Assembly (NCBI GenBank): GCA_027062325.1
Contig: JAMOTN010000049.1
Span: forward strand, 1 to 30,827
Source of the DNA: a bacterium
GTDB lineage: Bacteria > JAMOTN01
Length of the DNA stretch: 30,827 nt
Direction of reading: 5' to 3'
The notes under the pieces are model-generated. The model ran no database searches. It saw nothing but the letters and a program-made list of their open reading frames with translations, and had not been told where the DNA came from. A program made the translations under genes and the position numbers. Within the stretch, counting starts at the first letter, position 1; every line of letters begins with the position of its first letter. Shown here one piece after another: positions 7,716 through 16,405 of this stretch.

Positions 7716-8933
7716 ATGCCCGAGTTTTCTTATAAAGTTAGAACACCTGCTGGAGCAGAGCTTACAGGTACGATTGAAGCAGAAAACGAACAAGAAGCTA
7801 AACAAAAGCTTGAAAGCAAGAATTATACTGTTCTAGAATTGAAGAAACTTCCTGAATACACATGGGAAGAACTGCTTAGCCGCAACAACCGTCCTATTAC
7901 CACAAAGGACTTAATGCTTTTTACAAAGCACCTTGCTGTTCTTGTTAAGGCAGGAATCCCTGTCGTTAAAGCACTGCAAATTCTTGAAAAACAAATTGAA
8001 AATATTCGTCTTCGCAAAAAGATCAAGAAAATTCGCATGTACGTTGAAGAAGGAAATACACTTGCCAATGCTTTTGCACGTTTCCCCGAAACTTTTGATA
8101 ATCTATTTTGCAACTTGATCAAAGTTGGTGAAGAAAGTGGTTTGCTGTACGAGATGCTTACACGTCTTAATGCCTATATTGAAAAAAGTGCACGTATTAA
8201 AGGAAAAGTCAAATCAGCAATGGTTTATCCCATAGTAGTTATGACTATTGCAACAGGTGTCGTAACATTCTTGATGATATTTGTTATCCCCCGTTTTCAA
8301 AAGATGTTTGCATCTTTTGGCGGAGATCTACCCGGTCCAACAAAAGTTGTCATCGCAATATCCAACTTTTTAAAGAGTAAATGGTATATCATATTCGGTA
8401 CAATCGTATTCCTCATATTCCTGTTCAAAAAGTTCAAAAGCACTCCAACAGGAAAAGTTTTATGGGACAAATTCGTGCTGAAGTTGCCTTTATTCGGTGA
8501 TCTGGTTGTCAAGTACTCAATGAGTCAGCTTACTGGAAACCTAGCAGTTCTTTTGAGAAGTGGCATATCCATATCGCGTGCTCTTGCCATAATAATTGAA
8601 TCGGTTGATAATGAAATAGTTAAGAAGGAATTTCAACAAATAAAGGAAGACATAGAAGCTGGACGTGCTATTGGAGAAGCTTTTGAACGCTCAGAAGTTG
8701 TGCCTGTGCTGGTTGCTCAAATGGTGGCTGTTGGTGATCAAACTGGAACACTGGAAAGCATGTTGGAAGAGGTAAGTATTTACTTTGAGGAAGAAGTTGA
8801 TAATATAGTTGAGGCTTTGATGAGTCTTATTGAGCCAATCATGATAGTCTTTCTTGGAACCATTGTTGCAGGTATTCTCATAGCCATGTTCTTGCCAATA
8901 TTCAAAATGGCCAAACTTGCTGGAAAGGCTTAA
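7716..8933 (+). CDS. Type II secretion / type IV pilus inner-membrane platform protein, GspF/PilC family
   Basis: At 405 residues it has the full family length. It opens with FSYKVRTPAGAELTGTIEAE, the usual GspF/PilC start. Two T2SSF repeats follow, the first including KDLMLFTKHLAVLVKAGIPVV and NLIKVGEESG, the second including YSMSQLTGNLAVLLRSGISI and QMVAVGDQTG. Three hydrophobic segments are visible at about 168-192, 222-240 and 376-398. The protein sits in the inner membrane and couples the assembly ATPase to the growing pilus or pseudopilus. No GspE/PilB, GspG-type pilin or secretin gene is next to it, so it is an orphan here. The only assembly-related neighbour is the PilX/GspK-like gene about 4 kb away on the other strand. 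pilC and gspF cannot be told apart. Confidence 0.92.
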   Translation: MPEFSYKVRTPAGAELTGTIEAENEQEAKQKLESKNYTVLELKKLPEYTWEELLSRNNRPITTKDLMLFTKHLAVLVKAGIPVVKALQILEKQIENIRLRKKIKKIRMYVEEGNTLANAFARFPETFDNLFCNLIKVGEESGLLYEMLTRLNAYIEKSARIKGKVKSAMVYPIVVMTIATGVVTFLMIFVIPRFQKMFASFGGDLPGPTKVVIAISNFLKSKWYIIFGTIVFLIFLFKKFKSTPTGKVLWDKFVLKLPLFGDLVVKYSMSQLTGNLAVLLRSGISISRALAIIIESVDNEIVKKEFQQIKEDIEAGRAIGEAFERSEVVPVLVAQMVAVGDQTGTLESMLEEVSIYFEEEVDNIVEALMSLIEPIMIVFLGTIVAGILIAMFLPIFKMAKLAGKA

Positions 8934-8955
8934 ACCTTATAAAGGAGGGGCTTTT

Positions 8956-11900
8956 ATGCAACAGATGCAAAAGGACGAAAAGCAAACTCAAAAATCACAA
9001 GTTGCTCTTCGAGAAGAAGCTATAATGAATTTTTGGCGTGAAAATAAAATTTTCAATAAAGTGCTGGAAAAACGCCGCAATGAGGGGGCACCACTCTTTT
9101 CCTTTTTTGAGGGGCCTCCCACTGCAAACGGTATGCCGCATGCTGGGCACGTGTTAACCCGTGCAATGAAAGATGTATTCATTCGTTATCGCGAAATGAC
9201 AGGGCATTATGTACCAAGAATTGCTGGTTGGGATACCCACGGACTTCCCGTAGAACTTGAAGTTGAAAAAATGCTGGGTCTTAACAATAAGCGTGATATA
9301 GAAAATTACGGAGTTGAAAAGTTCATCCAAAAGTGCAAAGAGAGCGTCTGGAAGTACAAAACTGAGTGGGAAAAAATGACCGAAAGAATTGGGATGTGGT
9401 TAGACTTTGAACATGCTTATATAACTTATGATAATCGCTACATTGAATCGCTGTGGTGGGCATTGAAAAAGTACTGGGAAGCTGGACTTCTTTACGAAGG
9501 ATTCAAAATTGTCCCATACTGCCCCCGCTGTGGGACCGCACTCTCTTCTCATGAAGTAGCACAAGGTTATAAGGAGGTAAAAGAACCTGCCATATACGTA
9601 AAGTTTAAAGTAAAGGGGCGTAATAACACTTATTTTATGGCTTGGACAACTACTCCTTGGACTCTTCCTTCAAATGTGGCATTGGCTGTAAATCCAGATG
9701 TTACTTACGTTGAGGTTGAGCATCGCGGTGAAACTTTGATTTTGTGCAAAGACAGACTTTCTATACTTGAAGGCAATTACAATGTGATTCGTGAGTTTAA
9801 AGGAAAAGAGCTTGAATATACGGAGTATGAACCACTTTTCAACTTTGCTAATCCAGACAAAAAATGTTGGTACGTTGTGTGTGCAGAGTTTGTATCCACA
9901 GAAGACGGTACAGGAATCGTTCACATAGCACCTGCTTTTGGTGAAGAAGACTGGAACGTTGGAAAAGAATACGATTTACCTATGGTAAACCTTGTAGATC
10001 TTCAGGGACGTTTTGTAGAGGGAACTACTTGGGCTGGTAAATTTGTAAAAGATGCAGATCCAGAAATAACAAAGGAGCTTCAAAATCGAGGACTTCTCTA
10101 TAAAGTAGAGGAATACACGCACACCTATCCATTCTGTTGGCGTTGCTCTACGCCCCTCCTTTACTACGCAATGAAAACGTGGTTCATAAAAACAACTGAA
10201 TACAAGGACAAGATGATGGAGATAAATCGGAATATAAATTGGTATCCAGAATATATACGCGAGGGGCGCTTTGGGGAGTTTTTGGAAAACAACATCGATT
10301 GGGCGCTGAGTCGCTCTCGATATTGGGGGACACCTTTACCCGTTTGGACTTGTTCTTCTTGTGGGCACCGCGAGTGCATCGGTAGTGTAGATGAACTCAA
10401 GAGTATGGCAAAGGAATGGCCTGAAGGGGAGCTTGATCTCCATAAACCGTGGATCGACAAAGTAATATTAAAATGTCCGAAGTGCAGTGGAGATATGAAA
10501 CGCGAGCCAGAAGTTATTGATTGCTGGTTTGACTCTGGTTGTATGCACACAGCGCAATTTCATTATCCTTTTGAAAATAAAGAAGACTTTGAAAAGAGAT
10601 TCCCTGCTGATTTTATATGCGAAGCAATCGATCAAACACGTGGGTGGTTTTACACACTTCTTGCTACGAGTGCTTTCTTGTATGGTAAGAGTGCTTACAA
10701 AAATGTTGTAACATTGGGACTTATACTTGGTTCAGATGGACAGAAAATGAGTAAAAGTCGCGGCAATTACGTGCCTCCAGATGAGGTGTTTGATACAGAA
10801 GGAGCAGATGCTGTTCGCTGGTATTTTTACTCATCAACTGTACCATGGAATGCTCGTATATTCTCAAAAGAGCATGTTCGCGAAGCGAATCGTAAATTTC
10901 TAAACAAGATAAGAAACGTAGTCAAGTTTTTCAAAATGTACGCAGACATAGATAAAATAAATCCATTCGACTTTGAGTTCAAAATTTCCTCACTTCCTAT
11001 GATCGATCGCTGGATTTGGGCGCGTTTCGCAGAAACAGTAAAAAATGTGCGCGAAAATATGGACAAGTTCAACGTCACAGATGCAGCGCAAAATATTGAG
11101 AAGTTTTTAGACGATTTAAGCAACTGGTATGTTAGACGCTGCCGTCGTCGTTTTTGGCGTGAGGTCGTGGACGAGGACAAGAAAAAAGCTTACTTTACCC
11201 TTCACAGAATTCTCGTTGAGTTCACCAAACTAATTGCTCCTTTTGTGCCGTTTATAGCAGAAGAGATGTACGAGGAACTTGTTAAAAATTACGGCAAGGG
11301 ACAGATTAGTATCCATTTAGAAGATTATCCTACTTATCAAGAAGAACTGGTTGACAAAGATCTTCTTCACCGCATGGATTTCTTACGCTTGCTGGTTGAA
11401 CTTACACGTGAAGCACGTGGTAAGGCAAAGATAAAGGTGAGGCAACCAATTCCTGCAATATACGTGTGGGCCAAAGATGAAGTTGCACTTTCTGAAGAAG
11501 AACTTTCTCTTATTCTTGAAGAGATAAATGCCAAAGGAGTAGAACTCAAGGATAAAAGCTGGTTTAATAACAAAGTCACATTCCGCCTAACCGTTAATAA
11601 AGCAAAGCTTGGCCCAATTCTTGGATCCGGAATAGTTGAGCTTTCAAACTTGGTAAACGAGAAGCGTGATGAGATCGGTTGGCAGTTAATAGATAAGGGA
11701 ACATTTGAATCTGAAATAGATGGACGCTCACTACTTCTGGAACTTGGAGATATAAAACTTGAAGTTGAGGGTATAGAGCCGTTTTTTGCTGCTGGAAGAA
11801 GGAACATTGTGGTTGCTATATCGAGTGATATTCCCGAAGAACTAGTTGTGGAGGGACTCGCAAGGGAGCTAACACATCATATTCAGAACATGCGCAAAAA

Positions 11901-12099
11901 AAATCGATTTAATGTAACCGACAGAATTAAATTATTTGTCTATTCGGATGATGAACTTGTCAAAAAAATGTGGAGAGAGTTTGCAGACAAAATAGCTTCT
12001 GAAGTCTTAGCTGATGAATACAGTTTTGAAAAACATGATGCTGCAAAAGAAGTAAATTTAAACGGCAGAAGTTGTTGGATATACGTACAAAGAATTTAG
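8956..12099 (+). CDS. ileS: Isoleucyl-tRNA synthetase (type-2-like)
   Basis: A 1047-residue class I synthetase. The HIGH motif is PHAGH (61-65) and the second ATP motif is KMSKS (597-601, DGQKMSKSRGNYV). WWALKKYWEAGLLYEGFKIVPYCPRCGTALSSHEVAQGY and AWTTTPWTLPSN lie in the catalytic and editing (CP1) regions, and GWDTHGLPVE is the usual Ile/Val/Leu motif. CSSC...CPKC near 460-495 suggests zinc sites. The length and the KMSKSRGNYVPP form resemble the eukaryote-like ileS2 group more than the roughly 930-residue bacterial ileS1 group; ileS2 enzymes are often mupirocin-resistant. The ATG at 8956 was chosen because AAAGGAGGGG ends 5 bases before it; an upstream in-frame TTG at 8917 overlaps gspF and was rejected. 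Of its first 11 arginine codons, 9 are CGN. Confidence 0.96.
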   Translation: MQQMQKDEKQTQKSQVALREEAIMNFWRENKIFNKVLEKRRNEGAPLFSFFEGPPTANGMPHAGHVLTRAMKDVFIRYREMTGHYVPRIAGWDTHGLPVELEVEKMLGLNNKRDIENYGVEKFIQKCKESVWKYKTEWEKMTERIGMWLDFEHAYITYDNRYIESLWWALKKYWEAGLLYEGFKIVPYCPRCGTALSSHEVAQGYKEVKEPAIYVKFKVKGRNNTYFMAWTTTPWTLPSNVALAVNPDVTYVEVEHRGETLILCKDRLSILEGNYNVIREFKGKELEYTEYEPLFNFANPDKKCWYVVCAEFVSTEDGTGIVHIAPAFGEEDWNVGKEYDLPMVNLVDLQGRFVEGTTWAGKFVKDADPEITKELQNRGLLYKVEEYTHTYPFCWRCSTPLLYYAMKTWFIKTTEYKDKMMEINRNINWYPEYIREGRFGEFLENNIDWALSRSRYWGTPLPVWTCSSCGHRECIGSVDELKSMAKEWPEGELDLHKPWIDKVILKCPKCSGDMKREPEVIDCWFDSGCMHTAQFHYPFENKEDFEKRFPADFICEAIDQTRGWFYTLLATSAFLYGKSAYKNVVTLGLILGSDGQKMSKSRGNYVPPDEVFDTEGADAVRWYFYSSTVPWNARIFSKEHVREANRKFLNKIRNVVKFFKMYADIDKINPFDFEFKISSLPMIDRWIWARFAETVKNVRENMDKFNVTDAAQNIEKFLDDLSNWYVRRCRRRFWREVVDEDKKKAYFTLHRILVEFTKLIAPFVPFIAEEMYEELVKNYGKGQISIHLEDYPTYQEELVDKDLLHRMDFLRLLVELTREARGKAKIKVRQPIPAIYVWAKDEVALSEEELSLILEEINAKGVELKDKSWFNNKVTFRLTVNKAKLGPILGSGIVELSNLVNEKRDEIGWQLIDKGTFESEIDGRSLLLELGDIKLEVEGIEPFFAAGRRNIVVAISSDIPEELVVEGLARELTHHIQNMRKKNRFNVTDRIKLFVYSDDELVKKMWREFADKIASEVLADEYSFEKHDAAKEVNLNGRSCWIYVQRI

Positions 12100-12131
12100 A
12101 AAAACTTAGGTATTTGTAGGAGGTTTTTAGA

Positions 12132-13115
12132 ATGGGTAAGTTGGATAGAGGAATAAAAAGTGTTGGAAAAGATGTTATAAAAGGTGTTCAAACTTTTGCT
12201 TACGAAAAATACGGCACTGGAGCAGAAATAAAGTGGATTGATGAAAATCATATAAAAGTCAAAGGCAAAAAACATAAGGTTCTAGCAGTAACAGAAACAA
12301 CTTTATGGGCTCGTATTAAGTATTTGCTAGGCGCAATAGCGGTTGGATACATTCTATATCTTTATTTTGAATCTTCTCTCTTTCACAAAGCATGGGCTGA
12401 GTTTAAAAAGAGTGGGCTAGGAATATACACCTTTTTCACAGTACTTTTCATCCCGGGTATGACAGTAAATTTATTTATAGGATATCTATACAAAGCTTTT
12501 AATCTTCAAAGTGAATTCATAATTCTTACAAACAAAGCTCTTATCGTTACACGATGGGACAAAGTGTTTAAAAAAGCCAAAGCTAAAACCAAGGTTACTC
12601 CAAGCGAAGAGGAAGAGCTCCAACCTGTATCAATTGCAAATGCTCAACCCGTACTTAAAAAGAAAAAGCGTCCTAAAAAAGCACTTGTGGTGTCGTACAT
12701 GTATAACCTCGAAGACATAGATGAAGCAAGCGTACGTCCAACAAAATTATGGTTTGCACCATTCATAAACATGATACACCTTCGCACGAAAGATAGCATG
12801 TTTGGTGGCATCACAATTGAAGAAGTTAAAGATAGAGACGCATTTATTGAGTTGCTCATCAAAGCCATAAAGAAACGCAAGAAAAAATTAGCCGAAAAAG
12901 CAGCTCAAAGCACAGCAGACAAAGCCAAAGAAGCAGCCCAAAAAGTAACATCTTCCGACTCTTCATCTCCTAAGGAAGTGGGCGCCACAGATGCGGGACA
13001 ACTAGAAGACGACATAGAAACCGAGCCTTCCGAAGAGACTTCAGAATCTATGGAACATGATGCCGCCGAAGATACTTCCGAAAATGAAGAGAATGAAGAG
13101 GAGGATGAAGATTAA
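12132..13115 (+). CDS. Membrane protein with PH-like segment and long acidic C-terminal tail, function unknown
   Basis: Not assigned to a named family. Of 327 residues, the first 50 are charged (KWIDENHIKVKGKKHKVLAV). Two hydrophobic helices follow (about 61-80 and 96-122, the second with TFFTVLFIPGMTVNLFIGYL). FIILTNKALIVTRWD then resembles the 'y.lTnkrli' strand of bacterial PH-like (bPH) domains. After a basic segment (KKKKRPKKALVV) and a beta-rich stretch, residues from about 255 onward form an Ala/Lys-rich and then Glu/Asp/Ser-rich tail ending EENEEEDED, probably disordered. It starts 32 bases after ileS with AGGAGG upstream, so it is likely co-transcribed with ileS and gspF. It ends 9 bases from the convergent PilX-like gene. 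Confidence 0.7.
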   Translation: MGKLDRGIKSVGKDVIKGVQTFAYEKYGTGAEIKWIDENHIKVKGKKHKVLAVTETTLWARIKYLLGAIAVGYILYLYFESSLFHKAWAEFKKSGLGIYTFFTVLFIPGMTVNLFIGYLYKAFNLQSEFIILTNKALIVTRWDKVFKKAKAKTKVTPSEEEELQPVSIANAQPVLKKKKRPKKALVVSYMYNLEDIDEASVRPTKLWFAPFINMIHLRTKDSMFGGITIEEVKDRDAFIELLIKAIKKRKKKLAEKAAQSTADKAKEAAQKVTSSDSSSPKEVGATDAGQLEDDIETEPSEETSESMEHDAAEDTSENEENEEEDED

Positions 13116-13124
13116 AAGGCTACT

Positions 13125-14840
13125 TTATCCGGCTTTAAATTCAATCCAGCGGTGAGTAGGCTTTGCATACAGCACTACCCAACTTATTTCTCTCCTGAAA
13201 CGTGAATCGTAGTTGATGAATACTATGCGTGGCATGTAAAATTTTCCCTTATTATCGTACCTATTTAACTTTTGGACTACCAAGTTACCATAAATGTTTA
13301 GTCTAATTCTACCGCGTATGCTGTTTTTAGAGTATATGCTAGCTTTTATACTTCCTGCATCACGAATCAGCCTTATGCCATCTCTCACTACAAGTACCAT
13401 AGCAGAAGACGGATCAGCAGGTTTCAAGTCTCCAATGTAAGCATTATCCACACAGAGCACGCCCTTCCCTGAATAGTAACCATCTAATACCGCATCTCCC
13501 TTGACATATATAAATCCATCAATTTGAAATGGCTCATTAAAGGAACCCCTCAACTCTATATCTCCATTCACGCGCACATCCGCATTCTGCGGACTCAAAT
13601 AGGTAATAAGATTACGAGGATCAAACTCATCTGGATGCTTCACAGGATAGTTTTTAAAAGTAGTCCAAGGAGTGTAAAGATCATGACGTGGCATCATATA
13701 CTTTTCTATTGGTCCCGAAAGATTTGCATAAACTGGTGGCAGCACGTAATAGTACTTGAATATCTTACCCTCATAGCGTGTTGCCCAATACATAAATCGG
13801 TCATGCAAACGATTATGACAACCTATGTAACCAACTTCTGGCTTATCCCAACGTGGATCTTTTACAAAGTAATTTATTATGTCATCTATGTCAAAAAACG
13901 GCAAATACACATCTAACTCACCGTTGGTTCTAACTCTCCCTGACTTCAAATATGCTTTAAATATCAAACTCATATCCTCTTCTTCTTTTACTTGAGGCTT
14001 AATCTTAGCCAGCAAATTTCTTATAACTATTAACTTATCGTGCAATGTGGCTGCTTTAGGAAGCTGGGACATTATCATATTTATGTATTCTTGCCTTATA
14101 GGAGCAACGCGACTCATTCCATTAGAAACTATGAAAGTACCATACTTTAATACATCACGCTGAGTCCCAGCTATAAATAAAACGTACTTTGGGGCAACCG
14201 GTTGTAAAGCTCTAACACTAACTGGTTTATAAAGTGAAAATTTAAAATTATAGCGTTTTTCCCACAGATGAATCTGAGTAACAGCTACCGCCCGGTATCC
14301 TGCAAGCGGCATCTTCTTCGTCGCATATACTCTTATTGCATCCGGGTAAAGATCAACACGCTTTTTCAACATCCACTTGACAGCGAATTCAGATTCCGGC
14401 TTAGTGTAATTAAAACTGACTTTTGTTTTAAGGTGCCAAGCCATATCCACCTCCTCAGTCTCATATGTCCAATGAACAACTCTGTGAAGATCCACAATAT
14501 TTAAAAACTCCTCAAGCTCTGCAGCCTCTCTTGAAAATGGAACTTTAAATTTCTCATATGAAGTATTTGCAACACGAGATATCTTTTTCTTTATATCACT
14601 CAAAGCCACCTCTTCCCAGCCAAGTGCCAACCAATAAGCCTGCAACTTTGCAACGTCGCGTAACACAAAGTTGAGTTGTGATTGCCAACTTCCGGTTACA
14701 AACGATATAACAAGAGTCATAATAGCAGTTGAAAGCAAAACAAAAAGTAATATACTTCCTCGCCTGTTGTTAAAATTTATCTTCACAACAGAAGCACTTT
14801 CTCCCCAAAAACTGTCATTTTCTCTCAATCGATGCTCCAT
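13125..14840 (-). CDS. PilX/GspK-like type IV pilin-family protein
   Basis: Near the N-terminus, NNRRG is followed by SILLFVLLSTAIMTLVISF, an arrangement like a prepilin leader plus pilin helix. The helix lacks Glu at position 5, as in GspK. QAYWLALGWEEVALSDI recalls the 'A..lA.aG.e.A' region of PilX/GspK proteins. The C-terminal half has short beta repeats (VNGDIELRGSFNEPFQIDGF, IYVKGDAVLDGYYSGKG) of the type seen in large PilX-like proteins. The start is uncertain. ATG 14840 overlaps the preceding gene by 26 bases and GTG 14849 by 35. GTG 14786 would give a compact leader (MKINFNNRRG) with no overlap, but its GGGGAG is 14 bases away. It could be a minor pseudopilin working with the GspF-like protein. 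Confidence 0.6.
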   Translation of the reverse strand: MEHRLRENDSFWGESASVVKINFNNRRGSILLFVLLSTAIMTLVISFVTGSWQSQLNFVLRDVAKLQAYWLALGWEEVALSDIKKKISRVANTSYEKFKVPFSREAAELEEFLNIVDLHRVVHWTYETEEVDMAWHLKTKVSFNYTKPESEFAVKWMLKKRVDLYPDAIRVYATKKMPLAGYRAVAVTQIHLWEKRYNFKFSLYKPVSVRALQPVAPKYVLFIAGTQRDVLKYGTFIVSNGMSRVAPIRQEYINMIMSQLPKAATLHDKLIVIRNLLAKIKPQVKEEEDMSLIFKAYLKSGRVRTNGELDVYLPFFDIDDIINYFVKDPRWDKPEVGYIGCHNRLHDRFMYWATRYEGKIFKYYYVLPPVYANLSGPIEKYMMPRHDLYTPWTTFKNYPVKHPDEFDPRNLITYLSPQNADVRVNGDIELRGSFNEPFQIDGFIYVKGDAVLDGYYSGKGVLCVDNAYIGDLKPADPSSAMVLVVRDGIRLIRDAGSIKASIYSKNSIRGRIRLNIYGNLVVQKLNRYDNKGKFYMPRIVFINYDSRFRREISWVVLYAKPTHRWIEFKAG

Positions 14841-15369
14841 TTGATGCACCCGCTGATTTTAAAAGATCTTCCCCATCTTTGGCATTCGCCGCACTCTTGC
14901 TCTCACTCCAATGTATCAAAACCATAGAGATTCTAACGAGAATAAAACCTGAAACAAATCCTATTATAGAAAGTATTCCATACTTATACGCTCCAAACAC
15001 AAGCAAAAGAGCAACCACAACAAGCCTAAACATTGCCTGTGCCCGTGCTTTTTTAGGACTCATCAAACCAAGCGTTACTCGTTCAACACTCCACGAAAGA
15101 AGCACAATTTCAATAATTGAAATTCCAAAACCTGCTATCAAACCTCGTATTAATCTCTTTGAGTCAATACAGGATCTTATATCACACGGCAACAACATAA
15201 AAAGTGTTAGCAACACAGCAAATGCAACAACGGCTCCAACTACAGTTTTAAACAAAAAAATCTGATAACGCTTCATAGCCGAACGCAAATCTGAATTAAG
15301 GATGCTCTCTTCGCTATTCTCGCTTCTTGATTCGACTTTTTCATCAATTAAATCACTACTATTTTCCAC
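14815..15369 (-). CDS. Small four-helix membrane protein, AtpI-like (tentative)
   Basis: About 184 residues: a charged, Ser/Glu-rich N-terminus, four hydrophobic helices (FLFKTVVGAVVAFAVLLTLF, GLIAGFGISIIEIVLLSW, LVVVALLLVFGAYKYG, IIGFVSGFILVRISMVLI) and a short polar tail. The spacing and the 'R..A...f........Y......i.GF..GF......' pattern recall ATP synthase protein I (AtpI/UncI), but no ATP synthase genes are nearby, so the name is only a resemblance. GTG 15369 is preferred: a G6 tract lies 7 bases upstream, as for several other genes here. A TTG at 15384 has no such site. It lies between the GH114-like lipoprotein gene (stop at 15394) and the PilX-like gene, in the same orientation. Confidence 0.5.
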   Translation of the reverse strand: MENSSDLIDEKVESRSENSEESILNSDLRSAMKRYQIFLFKTVVGAVVAFAVLLTLFMLLPCDIRSCIDSKRLIRGLIAGFGISIIEIVLLSWSVERVTLGLMSPKKARAQAMFRLVVVALLLVFGAYKYGILSIIGFVSGFILVRISMVLIHWSESKSAANAKDGEDLLKSAGASNGASIERK

Positions 15370-15393
15370 ACTCCTACCCCCCAAACATTAAAG

Positions 15394-16347
15394 CTACTTA
15401 ACCAAGTTTACTATGAAATCTATCTTATTCAAAGCTCTATCTTTATACGCTGCATAAGGAATAAAACCGTATTCCCTACATTTACTTACAAAATTCGTAA
15501 TGCGATTTGCATTGTCACCTGTAAATCCACTTCCATCATCAACGTAATCAATAACAAGTACTGGTTTTCCAACCTCTTTAACACGAAAAAGATAATTTAA
15601 GCGCTCTGCTATATAATCAGATGCATTCTCCTGCAATTCTGTGTAAAACAGATCCTCTACTGCCCATCCATCAATCACTTTCAACAAATCAGCCGAGTAA
15701 TCAAGAATCCTTTCAGCATTTTGTATAACAACTATAAAATTTTTCTTTCTTGCCCTTACATAATCTGCAATTCTCTTCACAAAATTTACCATCTCAACCG
15801 CATACCAACTTTCAGGAGTAGCACTTTCCTTATCAGCCCAAAATTCAAACTCATCAACTTTATCAAGATAAACTCCATCAAATCCTTCGTCAATTATCCT
15901 ATCAAGGTATCCTAGAATCAATCTCTGCCAATCCTCGTACCAGTAACGCACAGCATAATTCCCTGGCCACTCAGAATTTTCTTCCCCTAGCCAATCAGGT
16001 GGATTTTCATCCCAAGCAGTATTCCAATAATATCGGTAATTTTCAGCTTCTCCAATTGATAGGTAGGACAGTAATATTTTGCCATAAAGCTTCATCTTGT
16101 ACATCTCTACAGAGGTAAACTCTCCATCCTCTGTCCCATCCTTTGAGTAATCCAAAACTCCTAAATCAAATTCAGCAGTAGATACAGTAAGCGGATCAAT
16201 GTTCTGCAACCAGCAAAACCAACTTGATACACGAGACAGCGGGGGGCTATCGTTATCATCACACCCCCCCAATGTAAATGCTACAACAATAAAAGCTCCC
16301 ACTACTATTATAAGTAGCTTATGAAATATATTAAATTTTTTCAGCAT
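15394..16347 (-). CDS. Lipoprotein of the GH114 / TM1410 endo-alpha-1,4-polygalactosaminidase-like family
   Basis: A signal peptide (KLLIIVVGAFIVVAF) ends in a lipobox TLGG-C (C29), so the mature protein should be lipid-anchored. The body matches GH114/TM1410-like TIM barrels: LLSYLSIGEAENYRYYW, PDWLGEENSEWPGNYAVRYW, DRIIDEGFDGVYLDKVDEFEFW, and later FIVVIQNAE, DGWAVEDLFY and VLVIDYVD. The acidic residues in SIGEAE and YLDKVDE are the likely active-site region. Characterised relatives cleave galactosamine-containing polysaccharides; the substrate here is unknown. AGGAG precedes the ATG by about 10 bases. A G7 run encodes the lipobox glycines and a C6 run follows 17 bases later. The gene is 58 bases after a chemoreceptor on the same strand. 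Confidence 0.8.
   Translation of the reverse strand: MLKKFNIFHKLLIIVVGAFIVVAFTLGGCDDNDSPPLSRVSSWFCWLQNIDPLTVSTAEFDLGVLDYSKDGTEDGEFTSVEMYKMKLYGKILLSYLSIGEAENYRYYWNTAWDENPPDWLGEENSEWPGNYAVRYWYEDWQRLILGYLDRIIDEGFDGVYLDKVDEFEFWADKESATPESWYAVEMVNFVKRIADYVRARKKNFIVVIQNAERILDYSADLLKVIDGWAVEDLFYTELQENASDYIAERLNYLFRVKEVGKPVLVIDYVDDGSGFTGDNANRITNFVSKCREYGFIPYAAYKDRALNKIDFIVNLVK
16241..16270 (-). repeat. G7/C6 homopolymer pair able to form a GC hairpin inside the lipoprotein gene
   Basis: On the minus strand, seven G (16270-16264) at codons 26-28 are followed after 17 bases by six C (16246-16241), allowing a stem of 6 G-C pairs. The stem lies in coding sequence at the lipobox and the first mature residues. 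The runs stand out in such AT-rich DNA. Slippage in the G7 run would shift the frame right after the signal peptide. Confidence 0.6.
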
Positions 16348-16405
16348 ATATTTAAATCTCCTATTTCACCTCCCTGTGTCACTTTCTCTCTTTACAAAAT
16401 CCCCT

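Noticed and set aside
8917-8955. Upstream TTG start for ileS
   Set aside because: It overlaps the gspF end and would place AAAGGAGGGG inside the coding sequence; the ATG at 8956 is ideally spaced from it.
10164-10550. 128-residue open frame on the minus strand
   Set aside because: Lies wholly inside ileS in antisense and has no recognisable motif.
13524-13916. 130-residue plus-strand frame
   Set aside because: Antisense shadow of the PilX-like gene; composition is random-like.
14815-15369. Firm assignment as atpI
   Set aside because: Only helix spacing is shared and no ATP synthase genes are near, so the name is kept as a resemblance.
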